NCBI GenBank assembly: GCA_028753945.1
Contig: JAPNXP010000013.1
Location: 4,341,501-4,405,500, forward strand
DNA length: 64,000 bases
Origin: Hexactinellida sp. DTS-2022
Lineage: Eukaryota; Porifera; Hexactinellida
Direction: 5' to 3'
Shown piece after piece: positions 1 to 10,254 of the stretch; the stretch's first letter is position 1; every line of letters starts with the position of its first letter. The notes under the pieces are model-generated. The model ran no database searches. It saw nothing but the letters and a program-made list of their open reading frames with translations, and had not been told where the DNA came from. Made by a program: the position numbers and the translations under genes.

Positions 1-486
1 TCCAGTAGAACCATATATCTGGGATAAGGTAGCGCCAACCGCACTTGTGGGACTGCCGATTGACTTATCTGAGGGAAGAAAACTTCCGTATTGGTTGCTG
101 TCGTAGTACAAATAGCCTGTTCCCTCTCTGAACAGTTCGTTACCCGATTCTTCTAATCGTGGTATTTTGGAGATTACCCACCTTTGAATTAAAGTAGTAT
201 CAGTAATAGGATATATAGTGCTTATTTGGTAAATTGCCTCAAATTACAACTTGTAGAAATGTCAATTATATGCCAAAAGATTTGGCCTCCAAGAGGAGGG
301 CTGATTCAGAAATTTCCTTTTTTATAATAACTGTTTACGAAGTGATCCTGCTAGTAATGAATACCTACTTACTTACCAGTCTACAGCAAATCCATTTTCG
401 TCTATACAGTCAAAACAGTCACAGCCTCTAAATCCAAATACGAATATATAAATTAGGAACAAAGTTTGTCTCACGCATTTTTTCAT
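1..486 (-). CDS. DNase II-like acid endonuclease, 5' part (runs off the window)
   Basis: DNase II degrades DNA in lysosomes or as a secreted enzyme at acid pH. Two exons are visible on the minus strand. Exon 1 (486-377) encodes a start methionine, a hydrophobic signal peptide (VRQTLFLIYIFVFGF) and CIDENGFAVD, ending in the middle of a tryptophan codon at a GTAAGT donor. Exon 2 (181-1) follows an AG acceptor and reads WVISKIPRLEESGNELF, then GTGYLYYDSNQYG, parallel to the complete neighbour. The intron is 195 bases. The catalytic HxK motifs lie beyond position 1, so completeness cannot be judged. Exon phase (codon split TG|G) is identical to the next gene, so the two are tandem duplicates. The start was chosen because it gives a signal peptide and the correct phase; other frames hit stops. 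Confidence 0.85.
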
Positions 487-1403
487 AAATTATGTTCTAT
501 ATTAGCTACAGCAAATTATATCATTAAGTACAGGAGAACAGATAATTCATTATATATATGTAAAGGCCAAAGAGAAATAATTTATATATCTACATGAAGT
601 TACCTTACGTATTATATGTAAGGAGATATTCCTGATGGAATGCTAACAGTTTCAAATTCTCCATTCTTAATAACAATACCTAATATAATATACAAATTGA
701 GTGATTGCCTAACTTTTCTCATGATACCATCAGAAATATTATAAAGCATTTGATGCAATTGTATTAAATCGCCTGAAGAATATTAACTGATCATTGAAAT
801 CATTTCTTTAGTAAACAAACTCTAGTAATTATATTCCAGTAAAAAATCCGTATACTACGTACTAACAACAGGGGACCCTCAAAATGCGTTCGCCTTATCC
901 GGAATTCGTATTAACCGGTGTCATTTGTATTAAAAGACTTTGAAGGGGGCTGAAATAGTGCTCGTGCTAACAATGTTATTCTACACTATAACTTTTGGTG
1001 TAAATTCCTCAAAATAACTAAGTAATACTGTTTAATAAGTTAAATTCAGTATATTTTATTATGGTAGTATTAAGAGATAATTGATCTCGGTCGCTTCGCG
1101 ACGGATCATCAGTGTATATTTCATAATTAATTAATCTTAGTTAGTTATTTTTCAAACATAATACTGTAATTAGTTTTTACCAACAATTATTTGGATAATA
1201 CAACTGGACAGACTCAGCTTTAACTATTAACTATGAATATTTATTCCCAATGTTATTATTCAATTAACAAATATAAACATACGTAATACCATTGATAAAT
1301 ACAATAAAAGGACTCTAAAAATTCAATATTTCGATTGGTGTAAGAAGTACTGAAAACATACAGTACTAAAATTCTAAAACATTACTCGTTAATCTGATCA
1401 ATA
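487..1403. other. Spacer between the two DNase II genes, with transposon remnants
   Basis: No gene is seen. About 856-985 is a decayed pogo/Tigger-like miniature: it carries the family's core GGGGACC...CTTATCCGGAATTCG and an eroded terminal repeat (CTAACAATGTTATTCTACACTA-like). Around 1083-1104 lies one copy of the short GC-rich hairpin GGTCGCTTCGCGAC found in several repeat families of this window. The remainder is AT-rich with no coding signal. Confidence 0.6.
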
Positions 1404-3464
1404 TCAAAACTTTATTATAGTTTCAATATCCAATTCAACATCCAATTCAATATCCAATTCAACACTGATGTCGATCTCGTCCGGTTCTTCTCCATGCGAA
1501 CAGTCTTTAGGATTATAGCTAGCAGCTCTCACGTAGAGACTAGCGAGTTGTTCTTCTGCAAAGCACACAGTGCCTCCTCCTCGATGGTATTGAGAGGTCT
1601 AAACGAGCAAAACTCTCTGTAAACAATATACATTATTTAATCGACTAGTACACCACTTGTATAGCTCTAACCAAGGGAAATAGGAATAGGGTAAACAGCA
1701 ACGATTGAGGGAACTACGAAACTTGACTCAGCTTTATCTAGTAAACATATTATTTCATAATTTAAATAACTTAGAAACATTGTTATGACTGAAAGAAATT
1801 ATGTAACGATGGGAAAATGGACTAAAGAACTTTACCTCTTGATAATAGCCCCGAAAATGGGTTTAAACTGGAATTAGCTTATTCGAGGAAATAATTTATT
1901 ATTTATATACTACTAATTACTCCCAAGGTAACTAGTTTCAATAACTCATTTTTTTTACCTGACTCAAAACACTGGTTAAATACCCAGGTGTTCACACTAT
2001 CCAACTTACCATTCTGTTAATATCTCCAATGCACAGAGTGCTATTATCCAGTGCAACTGCCCACTTGCTGTGATCCTTTGTTTCCGTATAGTCTACTTCT
2101 TTAGTGAAATTTATCCCTTTAACATTGTACACATCATACTTGCAATGAGTTTCTTCAGGTACGCAACATGTGGTTACCCTATCACCTCTGATCCATGTCT
2201 CAGCCAAAAGAGACTTCTCGAGACTGGGAGATACTAAACCCGCGTAGAGATCTTTTCCAAATGTCTTGGATTTGGCGAAAGAAGTAAACTCTTTGCCGCC
2301 TTTGCTTGTCAGTATTGCTATACGGGATGATGGGTCAGGCAACTGTTTCTTATTAACAGTTGCTTGATACAAGTCTGATAACGGACCCCTGAGAGGGACA
2401 GGCATAGAGAAGTTATAGAAGTGAGGCCCCGTGGTCTGGAACTGCCTCCCAGCTTTGTTTATCTCGGAGAGTGGCAGAGACATGCAGAGCATGCTCTGGC
2501 CGTACTCCCTCCCGCTGTCCGGGTAGTAGCCCTCTCCCGCCCCATGAAAGAACGGGTATCTGGGCACACTGTGTACCAGCCAGAAACCAGAGCTGGAGTC
2601 GTATCCGAGTGTCCCTTTACTGTGTGCGTCACGGAAATCCTTGTACTTGTCTGGTTCTTCGTCGTTATACATTGCGAAACCTACTCCAGGAGAGTTGCGT
2701 ATCTGGGATATAGTGCAACCAGCCGCACTCTTAGAGCTGTTGATTGACTTATCGGGGAATAAGAAATTAGCGCCTTGATTACTGTCGTAGTATAAATAGC
2801 CTGTTCCATTACTGATCCATTTGTTGTCTGAATCTCTGAATTGCGGAATTTTGGCAATTACCCACCTTTAATTAAATGAAGGAAATTATAATATTACATT
2901 CTTGCCAAACAGGTTACTTTCAATGGTGGAGTGTTTACTTGAATGCGGATTCATAAAAACTTCAGCAAACTTTAGTGTAATATTACAGTCAACTCCCGTT
3001 ATAACGAAGTGCTCGGGAGTCGGGACCTTAGTTTCATTTCGTTATAACCGGAGTTCGTTCTAAGTATAATTTGTTATAACCGGAGTTCGTTCTAAGCATA
3101 ATTTGTTATAACCGGAGTTCGTTACAACAGGAGTAAAATCAATAGCTCAGAGGCTATATGGGATTTAAACGACTTCGTTATATCCATTACGTTGCAAGCA
3201 AGTTGCAACCGAAGTTTTAATAATGTAATAAGATAGAAAAGTTTCCGTACCATTGAATCACTTCGTTATAAGCAGGTACTTCGTTATATCCGACTTGGTA
3301 ATAATATTATCCTATAGTTGACTGTATTTCTATATTTATACACACATAAAACTGAGCACTTACCAATCTATGCTGTCTCCGTTCTCATCTAAACATTCAA
3401 TAGCGTTACAGCGTGTGAATCCCAAAATAAATATTCCAATTATACACAGTGATACGCGAGTCAT
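1404..3464 (-). CDS. Deoxyribonuclease II-like protein, complete three-exon gene
   Basis: Predicted 383 residues. Exon 1 (3464-3364) gives a signal peptide (VSLCIIGIFILGF) and ECLDENGDSID; exon 2 (2865-2010) begins WVIAKIP; exon 3 (1598-1404) begins TSQYHRGGGTVCF. Junctions are GTAAGT/AG and the phases join without a gap (TG|G, then phase 0). Both DNase II HxK motifs are present: AHSKG (H115, K117) and DHSKWAV (H299, K301). Other family signatures include GFWLVHSVPRYP, YPDSGREYGQSMLC, SFAKSKTFGKDLY and RGGGTVC. Length matches the roughly 360-residue animal enzymes. The C-terminus ends in an unusual acidic tail with tandem ELDI/ELDV repeats. It lies just upstream of, and in line with, the partial paralogue at 1-486. 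All expected active-site residues are kept, so it is probably functional. The exon 3 acceptor (CTCGTTTAG) was chosen because a nearer-to-donor AG leads to a stop. Confidence 0.9.
2986..3324. mobile_element. pogo/Tigger-like miniature in DNase II intron 1
   Basis: Terminal inverted repeats CAGTCAACT...AGTTGACTG are flanked by TA on both sides, as expected for Tc1/mariner-pogo elements. Internally it repeats ACCGGAGTTCGTT several times. No coding capacity. It sits entirely inside intron 1. Confidence 0.7.
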
Positions 3465-3556
3465 GTCCAGAATACACTAAAAGCTACTAATCGTCTAACT
3501 AATATAGTGAACTCTTGTAATGATACGTATTCCCACTAAAATTAAACCTTTTTCAA

Positions 3557-3565
3557 ATTTATATA
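3557..3565 (-). promoter_or_regulatory. TATA-like box upstream of DNase II gene
   Basis: TATATAAAT on the minus strand, about 93 bases upstream of the start codon. A transcription start some 30 bases below would give a short 5' leader. Position-only evidence. Confidence 0.35.
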
Positions 3566-3570
3566 CTACT

Positions 3571-3655
3571 AGCGCGCTTCGCTTGCTAGGTCGCTTCGCG
3601 GCAGAACACAACCACACACCAACCGCTTCGCGTTTGGTGTGTGGTTAATATACTC
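3571..3655. repeat. GC-rich hairpin module
   Basis: A dense run of short inverted repeats in otherwise AT-rich DNA: AGCGCGCTTCGCTTGCT, GGTCGCTTCGCGGC and ACACACCAACCGCTTCGCG with its partner TTTGGTGTGTGGTT. Similar modules recur near 1083, 39170, 39665-39845, 44420, 56040 and 58100. Confidence 0.6.
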
Positions 3656-3659
3656 TTAA

Positions 3660-4070
3660 TATTTATTATAAAGCGTAAATAGGCCTAAATAGTCAAATTT
3701 AGCAATGTGAAATTTTAATGATTACGTCATCATGCGATAATGAGTAAGCATATCGGTGATTTGGTGTGACCAACGTGTCCGCATCATTAATGTCCATGTT
3801 CTATTAAATTTTCAGATTTTTATCTCTTAGAGGGCGCGAATTATGTGCGATTAAGTGAATTTTCAGGGTTCTCGGAATGTGACAATGACGTCATAACTTG
3901 TCGAGGTGTGAGAAATTTTGAGTGGAAACCTCAACTTGTTGGCGGGTGCCAAAAGTTACCCCTATATGCCAAAAATCACATTTAGAAACCGTCCACTTTC
4001 TTCAATCAACTCGTAACATACAAACAAATATATACAATAAGGGTCGTTGCCTTCCGAAACACCTTTCTGA
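3660..4070 (+). repeat. Interspersed repeat, non-LTR-type 3' region (family seen again at 38860-39157)
   Basis: Shares an ordered series of blocks with 38860-39157: ATGACGTMAT, ATGAGTAAGCATAT, GTGACAATGACGTCATAA, ATGCCAAAAATCA, TTCTTCAATCAA and a tail of ACATACAAACA followed by ATATATA. The layout resembles the 3' untranslated end and simple-repeat tail of RTE-like retrotransposons; that assignment is inference. Confidence 0.5.
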
Positions 4071-4103
4071 AATGCTTAGCACCTTATAGGAAGATGACAT
4101 TAC

Positions 4104-4494
4104 AAAAATCTAAAATTACAGCTTTGCCGATAGCATGTTCTTTTGGAGGCACTACAAACTACCAACCAACAAAAGATAGTGCCTTCAAAGGAACATACTG
4201 TCGGCCATGGGCGTAAACTTCATCAAAATACCCATGGTGCCACTACACTTTGTTCATCCCCTAGTTATATATTTTTCTGGATAACTATTCATTTTGTATT
4301 TTTGTGTCTTAATTAAAAAATTATTTAGCTCGTAATCTGCTAAATTAAGTTTGTGGGGTTAATTTCGGTTTGAAAATGCCAGGGTGCCAGACACATTTGG
4401 CACCATGGCATCACAGCCGTCAGGGTGCCAGGCACCCGCCGCACACCCCAAGTTTACGCCCCTGCTGTCGGCACAGCTGTAATTTTAGATTTTT
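4104..4494. mobile_element. Hairpin miniature element interrupted by a hAT miniature
   Basis: The outer arms are AAAAATCTAAAATTACAGCT and AGCTGTAATTTTAGATTTTT. Inside the left half are GCCGATAGCATGTTC and GGAGGCACT, then a loop and GTGCCTTCAAAGGAACATACTGTCGGC. This is the same foldback family as 7038-7160, 10714-10838, 12133-12256, 32113-32241 and 36709-36825. The right stem is split by a second element at 4206-4464. Confidence 0.7.
4206..4464. mobile_element. hAT-like miniature nested in a hairpin element
   Basis: Termini CATGGGCGTAAACTT and AAGTTTACGCCCCTG are inverted repeats. They are flanked by a perfect 8-bp target duplication CTGTCGGC (4198-4205 and 4465-4472). An 8-bp duplication and CAG-type ends are characteristic of the hAT superfamily. 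Removing it restores the stem of the host hairpin, so it inserted later. No coding capacity. Confidence 0.85.
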
Positions 4495-4802
4495 AGTAGT
4501 TGCTAATAATTAAGCTAAACATATAAGATGTACTTAAAGATCTTTAACTATTTCATTGTATAGGTTAGGGGAATTAACCTTGTACTCCTTAACCGATATT
4601 TCCCTTATCCGTGTTCCTATTAACGAGAGCCTATGTATTGATAGTATTGAAAGAGTAGTGATGCTTATATTAATAACTTATCCCTAGTGGAACTATAAAA
4701 TTTGTCTATATAAATAATTTTCAAAAAGGTGACTGTAACAAAAACTAAAATTTGTACAGTGCCACCAATAATATCCCTGGTACCTACTAACATTAATTAA
4801 TA
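4495..4802. other. No gene seen
   Basis: AT-rich sequence without coding signal; it holds TAACCTTGTACTCCTTAACCG-like debris of the pogo family near 4565-4600 but no complete element. Confidence 0.4.
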
Positions 4803-4972
4803 CAGTAAAACCTCGTTAGAACACAGTTAATACGAATTTCCGGTTAATACGAACACTATTTCAGTCCCATTCAAAGCCTTTTCAATACAAATGAAATTGG
4901 TTAATACGAATTCCGGATAAGGCGAATACATTTTGACGGTCCCCTGGTGTTCCCACTAACGAGGTTCTACTG
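4803..4972. mobile_element. pogo/Tigger-like miniature
   Basis: Starts CAGTAAAACCTCGTTAG and ends CTAACGAGGTTCTACTG, with TA on each side. Contains TTAATACGAATTCCGGATAA and GACGGTCCCCTGGTGTTC, the core shared by the largest miniature family of the window. Confidence 0.8.
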
Positions 4973-5182
4973 TACTTATATTTGTTATTGTTTTAGTGAG
5001 TTTATTGTAATAATTTGTTCATTAATAATAACATATATTTTAGAAGAAACACAGTATATTTTTTATCTACTTAGTTGTTTTCCGGAAATTCAATTGTCAT
5101 ATATGTTACTATGGTATATACCCACTGTTTACCCATAAGTTATAATGTGTCAAGTTGGGAAATGAGTTTAATTAAGAGCATC

Positions 5183-5350
5183 CTTATATGTAGACCGTCT
5201 AGAAATAGACGGTCTATAAAAGCCCATACAAATAAGCCAAAATTTGTAGACCGTCTATAAATTCTGTAGACCACTTGCCCTGCTTTTTATGGGTAATACT
5301 AATGCATAGGGAATAAAACCTGGTCTATTTCTAGACGGTCTACATATAAG
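5183..5350. mobile_element. Miniature element with 28-bp perfect inverted ends
   Basis: The left end CTTATATGTAGACCGTCTAG is repeated in inverse at 5323-5350. Each terminal repeat itself contains a hairpin (GACCGTCTAGAAATAGACGG), so the ends can fold on their own. Further GTAGACCGTCTATAAA copies lie inside. Superfamily not determined; no clear target duplication. Confidence 0.65.
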
Positions 5351-5469
5351 ATATCTCTTTAAAATTAATAGTTACAAATAAAGAGATAGATAATGAATAG
5401 TAAACAACAACAAACTAGTAAGTATAAACAACACCATCATCACAAACACAAATAATATTATTATTATTA

Positions 5470-6580
5470 TCAACAGCTATTCCTCTTTGGAGTACTCTCA
5501 CAAACTATTTTGTGTATTAACTGTCCTTCAATTGTAAATATTTGTATTGACTTACTGAAATAATCGCTAACAATAATTTGATTATTCAAATCAAAACTCT
5601 AATAAATATCACCATTCCCATTATCTAATTTTATAAAACTTTTAATTATGTCACCTGTTTTTGTGAATATATGTATGTTATTAATCTCATTATTGTCTGC
5701 CACAAAAATGTTGTTATTGTTTATTTTCACATCACAGGGGCATTTGAGTTTACCTTTTCCTATTTCTCTAACAAATTTCAATCCTGAATTTAAGACTGCT
5801 ATTTTATTATTTCTACAATCTGCCACTAACACCTCTCCATTTGTATCTACTGTTATGCCAAGAGGGAAAGACAGATCTCCTATAGCACTCTGACAAATAA
5901 ATTTATTGTTTGCTATTTGGAACTTAAATACAACATTCAGAACATCATCACTAACAAACACCCATTTGTCATATAGTGATATGGAGTAGGGTCTATGTAC
6001 TTGTTCCTTACCAAATTCCGCTAGGAACTTACCAGCTGTTGAGAATATCTGAATTCTACTATTATTCGTGTCAGCAATGTAGATAGTAGATACTCTCATT
6101 TAGAGCTAAACCAGAAGGATTCTTCAACTCTCCTCCCTTTCCGAATTTTCTGACAGGATTAATCTTCTCTCTGTAAGATCCCCCTACCTCCTCAACAGTT
6201 CCAAATCCCCTCAGCTGTTCCAGGAGAGACTCCAAACCCTGAGTACTGTATCCAGGGAAAGGGACTGGAGTTGGCTTTTCATAATTATTTTTCTCATTTT
6301 CTAAATTCTTGATTTGATCCTCTTGCAGTTTGACAATAGGATTTTGCTGGATATTCATCTGGTTGAGTTGTTTTATCATCTTGTCTATTTCTGACACTTG
6401 TTTGCTTCTTGTCTCTTCCTTGTTGAGATAGTCCAGCCTCATGTCATTCAGCTGGACTAGCAACTGGTCTCTCCTCTCAGTCGCTGTTCCAATTATTCTA
6501 TCAAAGGTAGAACGAATCAGCTGTTCCACTTCAATGAAGGTGTTAATTGTGAGCTCGCTTTGTGGGAATCTTTCTGCCAT
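5470..6580 (-). pseudogene. Coiled-coil/NHL-repeat protein, frameshifted copy
   Basis: NHL repeats form a beta-propeller used for protein or RNA binding in TRIM-NHL-type proteins. The N-terminal part (6580-6074) has a heptad-rich helix region (for example ERRDQLLVQLNDMRLDYLNK) and the linker NPVRKFGKGGELKNPSGLAL that opens the first blade. The frame then breaks near 6085-6099, where a TATCTAC duplication shifts it; the downstream frame continues STIYIADTNNSRIQIF and further blades (HRPYSISLYDKWVFVSDD, FPLGITVDTNGEVLVADC, CPCDVKINNNNIFVADN). A TAG at 5599-5601 interrupts a last blade that continues in frame (NNQIIVSDYFSKSIQIF) to 5470. No RING or B-box is present, as in the intact relative at 14268-15536. 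One frameshift plus one stop suggest a pseudogene; a sequencing error cannot be excluded for the frameshift alone. Confidence 0.75.
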
Positions 6581-6633
6581 TCGATTTGTTGTTTGTTGTT
6601 TTGTTTTATGATTAATCTCAGATCCTGTCTGTA

Positions 6634-6643
6634 TTTATACCAG
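6634..6643 (-). promoter_or_regulatory. TATA-like box of the NHL copy
   Basis: GGTATAAATA on the minus strand, about 54 bases before the start codon at 6580, a normal distance for a TATA box with a short leader. Confidence 0.45.
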
Positions 6644-7037
6644 TTAATATGTGGCATTATCAGAGGTGTCAAGTGGTGAAATAGAAAGTATACTATTCAC
6701 ATTTCCCTGTACTCTACCACAGATAATAATCATAAGGGGAAGTGAGGTATTCTCTCACAAGAATACTCACGTGTTTACTCAGATGACTTTCAACATACAA
6801 CTCAGTTCCTATTATAACTAGCCACATTCCTTATAATGATCTAGTTGCTATCCTAATTCAGTATCAGTTTCATTGAACTATCTTTCAATATATTCTAAAC
6901 TAACTTTTTCCTATAACAGTCAGGTACCTTTAATTAACCAAAAGTTGTTCATAATAGAGAGACTATAATATGGGAACTCAACTTAACACAAACCCTATGT
7001 AAGTTGTTAATTTGGGACCATAGGGCTTGTTCATACT
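6644..7037. other. No gene seen
   Basis: Upstream flank of the NHL copy; AT-rich, no coding signal or repeat recognised. Confidence 0.4.
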
Positions 7038-7160
7038 AAAAATCTAAAATTACATCTGTGCCGACAGCATGTTCTTTTGGAGGCACTACAAACTACCAAC
7101 CAACAAAAGTTAGTGCCTCCAAAGGAACATGCTGTCGGCACAGCTGTAATTTTGAAGAAA
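7038..7160. mobile_element. Intact hairpin miniature element
   Basis: An almost perfect foldback: AAAATCTAAAATTACA...GTGCCGACAGCATGTTC and GGAGGCACT on the left, AGTGCCTCC and GAACATGCTGTCGGCAC, then AGCTGTAATTTTGA on the right, with a loop of about 30 bases. Shows the uninterrupted form of the family split at 4104-4494. Confidence 0.75.
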
Positions 7161-7626
7161 AAGTATTGGAGAAAAAGTAACTAACAAACTAGCTAATTGT
7201 ATTGTTGTTTATAGAGAGCTTGAATATTATAGTAATTAATTAAATATTACAGGTGTAGAATTAAAACATTCAGTATCCCTAAATATTTTGTGGTATTGCT
7301 TACATTTTTGGGTCAAATTCCTAGTCTCAAATTTATTTTGGCTCAAAATCCTACTTCAGTTTTGGGTCATTTTCCGCGTCCCCAATATGATGAGTAAACA
7401 CGTACCATAATAGGCTAGTATGTGTTTAGTTTCTACTGGGGTAATACAAAATTATAAGTGTGAGTAGCATAATTCAGACAATCTCTCTCTCTCGTGTCTC
7501 ACTATCTTTTGCTTTTAATGCAGCCGTCTCTTAGCTGTCTTTATACCTCGTTTTGACACGTCACTACTGGGCTGATTAGATCCTATGTTAAAGTTAGCAT
7601 AGGTGGGCCAGGGGTTTGCGGGTAGT
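7161..7626. other. No gene seen
   Basis: AT-rich sequence with TTTTGGGTCAAATTCC-like short repeats near 7308-7375; nothing assignable. Confidence 0.35.
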
Positions 7627-7857
7627 TTATGTGTTCTGTTGGTTTGGCTGAGGAGCTCCGGGGAAAGCAAACGGAGTTGATGGAGTATGCGGGGTATTTC
7701 GTGTCGCAGAGAATGTGAATGTAGACTTCTGATTCAGACTGAATACATTAGTTTGTTTGTTAAATAGGTTTGTATTGGGATTGCTAGGTTCTGCACTAAA
7801 CATAGACGGACCAGGAATATCAGGTGACAGGCGTAAAGGATTCCCCAAATCACTAAA
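7627..7857 (-). CDS. Small hypothetical ORF or exon, Phe/Asn/Pro/Thr-rich
   Basis: The open frame runs from just after a stop (near 7870) to 7627 and encodes about 75 residues, low in charge and rich in F, N, P, S and T (NTNLFNKQTNVFSLNQ, TPHTPSTPFAFPGAPQPN). The scattered single F residues resemble FG-type nucleoporin linkers, but there is no FG repeat series, so I do not assign it. No clear splice site supports it; it may be chance or a relic. Confidence 0.2.
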   Translation of the reverse strand, partial: FSDLGNPLRLSPDIPGPSMFSAEPSNPNTNLFNKQTNVFSLNQKSTFTFSATRNTPHTPSTPFAFPGAPQPNQQNT

Positions 7858-8154
7858 ATCTTCCCGGACGAGATATTAACCCATAGGCGTAGAAGTAACC
7901 CGCGCGGCCTGAGTAGATTTTGGATCGAATTATCAATTTACTATAAAACTACAATTTAACCGATGATGCCTTCTCCAAAGACTTATATAGTGCACTTTAT
8001 TGAATTTCTCATTCAATTTCTTAAACCTTATTTGTTAGTGTTGTAGTTACTTGCTATATACCTTTGACAGGTGTAAGTCTCCAACCTGCTCTCCGAGAAT
8101 TTCTAAAAGGCATTATGACGATGGCTCAAAAGAGCCAAGTATCGCTAACTATTT

Positions 8155-8252
8155 CCCGTCGGCTAAAAAATATTCAATTTGGGAGTAATATATTTGTGGG
8201 GTTAATTAACCCTACAAATAAATACTCCCATATTGAATATTTTCAGCAGCTC
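8155..8252. repeat. Large perfect-looking palindrome
   Basis: GGCTAAAAAATATTCAATTT, GGGAGTAATATATTTGT and GGGGTTAATTAACCC at the centre, followed by the complements ACAAATAAATACTCCC and ATTGAATATTTTCAGC. The arms are about 45 bases with a TTAATTAA core. Probably a foldback miniature element. Confidence 0.6.
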
Positions 8253-9012
8253 AGTATTTTAGCCGTTATTGTTGTTGTTTTGTTGTTACTGTTGTTGTTG
8301 TTGTGGGAAGAGAGAAGTAGTTTGTTTTGTTTTGCCTGAGGTGTGAACATACTGTTCTGTACCGGAGCTTGGTTAGCTGGAATATAGGATTAGCTAGCTT
8401 ATCCGGTTGTGAGTTAGGCTGTGATATTCCACTGCTGTTGGAAGGGAACTGAGAGAGGCTGAGAGGAAGCTTTGAACTGAAACAGTTTCATTTTCTGTCC
8501 GGTACTATCGTCTGTTTGTGTCTGTCTACCAGTACTGCCAGTATTGCGAATTGGAAGCTTGAAGGAATTCCGGTTTTAGAGAATTGGAATGTGTTACTCA
8601 CCAACGGTTGTATTCCAGGGAATTTAGCTTGTGTGTTGAGAGCTGAGAAGGGAGGAGTACCTGCTGTAACGGGGCTGTGCTATAGGGTTTGGTGGATTAT
8701 TGAGTTGGATAGAGAATGGAGAGTTCGTGGGTTGGGAGCTGCAGCCCTAATAGGGGTGGTCAGAGTGTCGATGAATGGGATAACCTCCATCGCTTCTTCA
8801 TCAGCAGATTTCAGTGGCTTTAGGGATAGCAGTGGTGGCACTAAGTGCGAGCTGCGTGGCAGTACCGAGAAAGGCGGCATAACGATTGGCAGTTGCAGGG
8901 AGGGAGCTTGTTGTGGTGGTGGTGTCCTCTCGGGGCTGTGGTACAGGCTCTGGGGAGTGAAGGGCAACGCAAGGGAAACTAAACGAATACATTAGGGCAG
9001 TCAAACGTTATG
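8253..9012. other. GC-richer stretch without an assignable gene
   Basis: A (GTT)n tract at 8266-8308 is followed by about 600 bases clearly less AT-rich than the surroundings. A 159-codon plus-strand frame (8516-8995) and a 95-codon minus-strand frame overlap here; neither has a recognisable domain, and long frames on both strands are expected from base composition alone. It immediately precedes the CIAPIN1 relic, so it might be decayed 5' sequence of that locus. Confidence 0.35.
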
Positions 9013-9925
9013 TAATGCTTCCAAGGGGAGACCACATAGACAGACTCATAGTGCAGCACACACACTCTCTTATAGTACTGGTATTATTGGTGCGATCCCA
9101 CCTCACGTTAACAAGATAGGATTCGATCTGTTAGCCGAAATAGCGTGTATTAAATCCATCGGGAAAGCTTGTAATGAGACAGGTAGTAGTGAAGGGAAGT
9201 GGAATAGTACAAGACTTGATGGGACAAGAAATGCTATTGTCTCAGTTGAAGTTAGCAGGATTAATTGATCCTATCTGCACTGTTAAAGATATGGAACAAA
9301 ATGAGACGTTGTTAGTTGTGGAGGGAATAAGATCAGATAGCGATTGGAGATAGAACAGATCAACTACAATACATAGAGATAACGTATAATATTCCGAAAA
9401 ATTGAGAAAATATTTCAAAACAAATTTGTGGTCTCAAAAATAGTATGTATGTTTGGATCCATTGTACTCTGGAATTACACTATAGAGCATCTTGGCTCAT
9501 CGCTTGATAAATTTGGTGGCAAAAGCCAATAGAAATCAACCATGAACCACCAAAGCGCTAAGAAAGGTAGCATAGTTAAGTTAGAAATATTTAGCATTTT
9601 GTATCCAAAGTCAGCATAGTTTTTTGCTTTCGATGATCATACAAATATGGTTTGTCGAGAATAGCGGCATGACTGTAGAGATGTATTAGTAGGTTTAGGT
9701 GATAGCTAACAAGCTTAGCTACGAGATAGGCGGGAGTACAAAGCTCTCATTAGCTAAAGACCTAATGGCACCAGGCCACCAGGTGAAAATCAAACAGAAG
9801 CAGCTGCCAGTAAGGTAGCTGCTGTGTGGAGGTTGGTTGCAATCGGCTGAGTGAAGATGATCTCATAGATTCAGACGAGCTATTTGAGCCAAGTGATCTG
9901 CTCAGCCAGATCCAGCTACCCTTAG
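9013..9925 (+). pseudogene. CIAPIN1: CIAPIN1 (anamorsin) relic
   Basis: Anamorsin is a cytosolic Fe-S assembly factor that receives electrons from NDOR1. Fragments align in order with the family although frames change. Near 9014-9080 there is DHIDRLIVQ, then YSTGIIGAIPPHVNKIG, then FDLLAEIA (to about 9150). A small deletion shifts the frame into RVLNPSGKLVMRQVVVKG and LSQLKLAGLIDPICTVKD (9153-9352), equivalent to the methyltransferase-like domain (ILAEIARILRPGG in human). After a 360-base gap, YEIGGSTKLSLAKDL and VKIKQ, then EAAASKVAAVWRL (9720-9833) are the linker, and LSEDDLIDSDELFEPSDLL (9841-9903) is the hallmark acidic DLIDSDELL motif before a GTAAAT donor. The C-terminal cysteine-rich cluster-binding region is not seen downstream. 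At least two frameshifts and the missing end make this a pseudogene. Confidence 0.75.
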
Positions 9926-10254
9926 GTAAATGCAAATTTATACACTTCGTATTTTGCGAAATTTCTCGGTTACTAACTATAATGTATTACATTGGAAGAC
10001 TAATATTACAAACCCCATACTTGACTACCCTCCAGGGATTTCGATCATTTTCATTGACACTATTCAATACTAGTAAAATTTCAGATATTTACCAATGTAA
10101 TTTCAGGAGAACTCCATAACCAAAGAAGAATTTAATAGGGAAAATTTTTGAAGGGTAGATAAGTATGAAACTCTTATTCCCTGGAATTAAACTGTAATGT
10201 TTGCGAATGTTTGCGAAGCCAGGTTTTTATATTGGAAAGGTGATGGCCGATATA
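9926..10254. other. No gene seen
   Basis: Would-be intron after the last CIAPIN1-like exon; no further exon with a CxxC cluster is found before the next transposon. Confidence 0.4.

Noticed and set aside
8516..8995. 159-codon open frame in a GC-richer stretch
   Set aside because: No domain, no clear start context, and a similar-length frame on the opposite strand; composition explains both.
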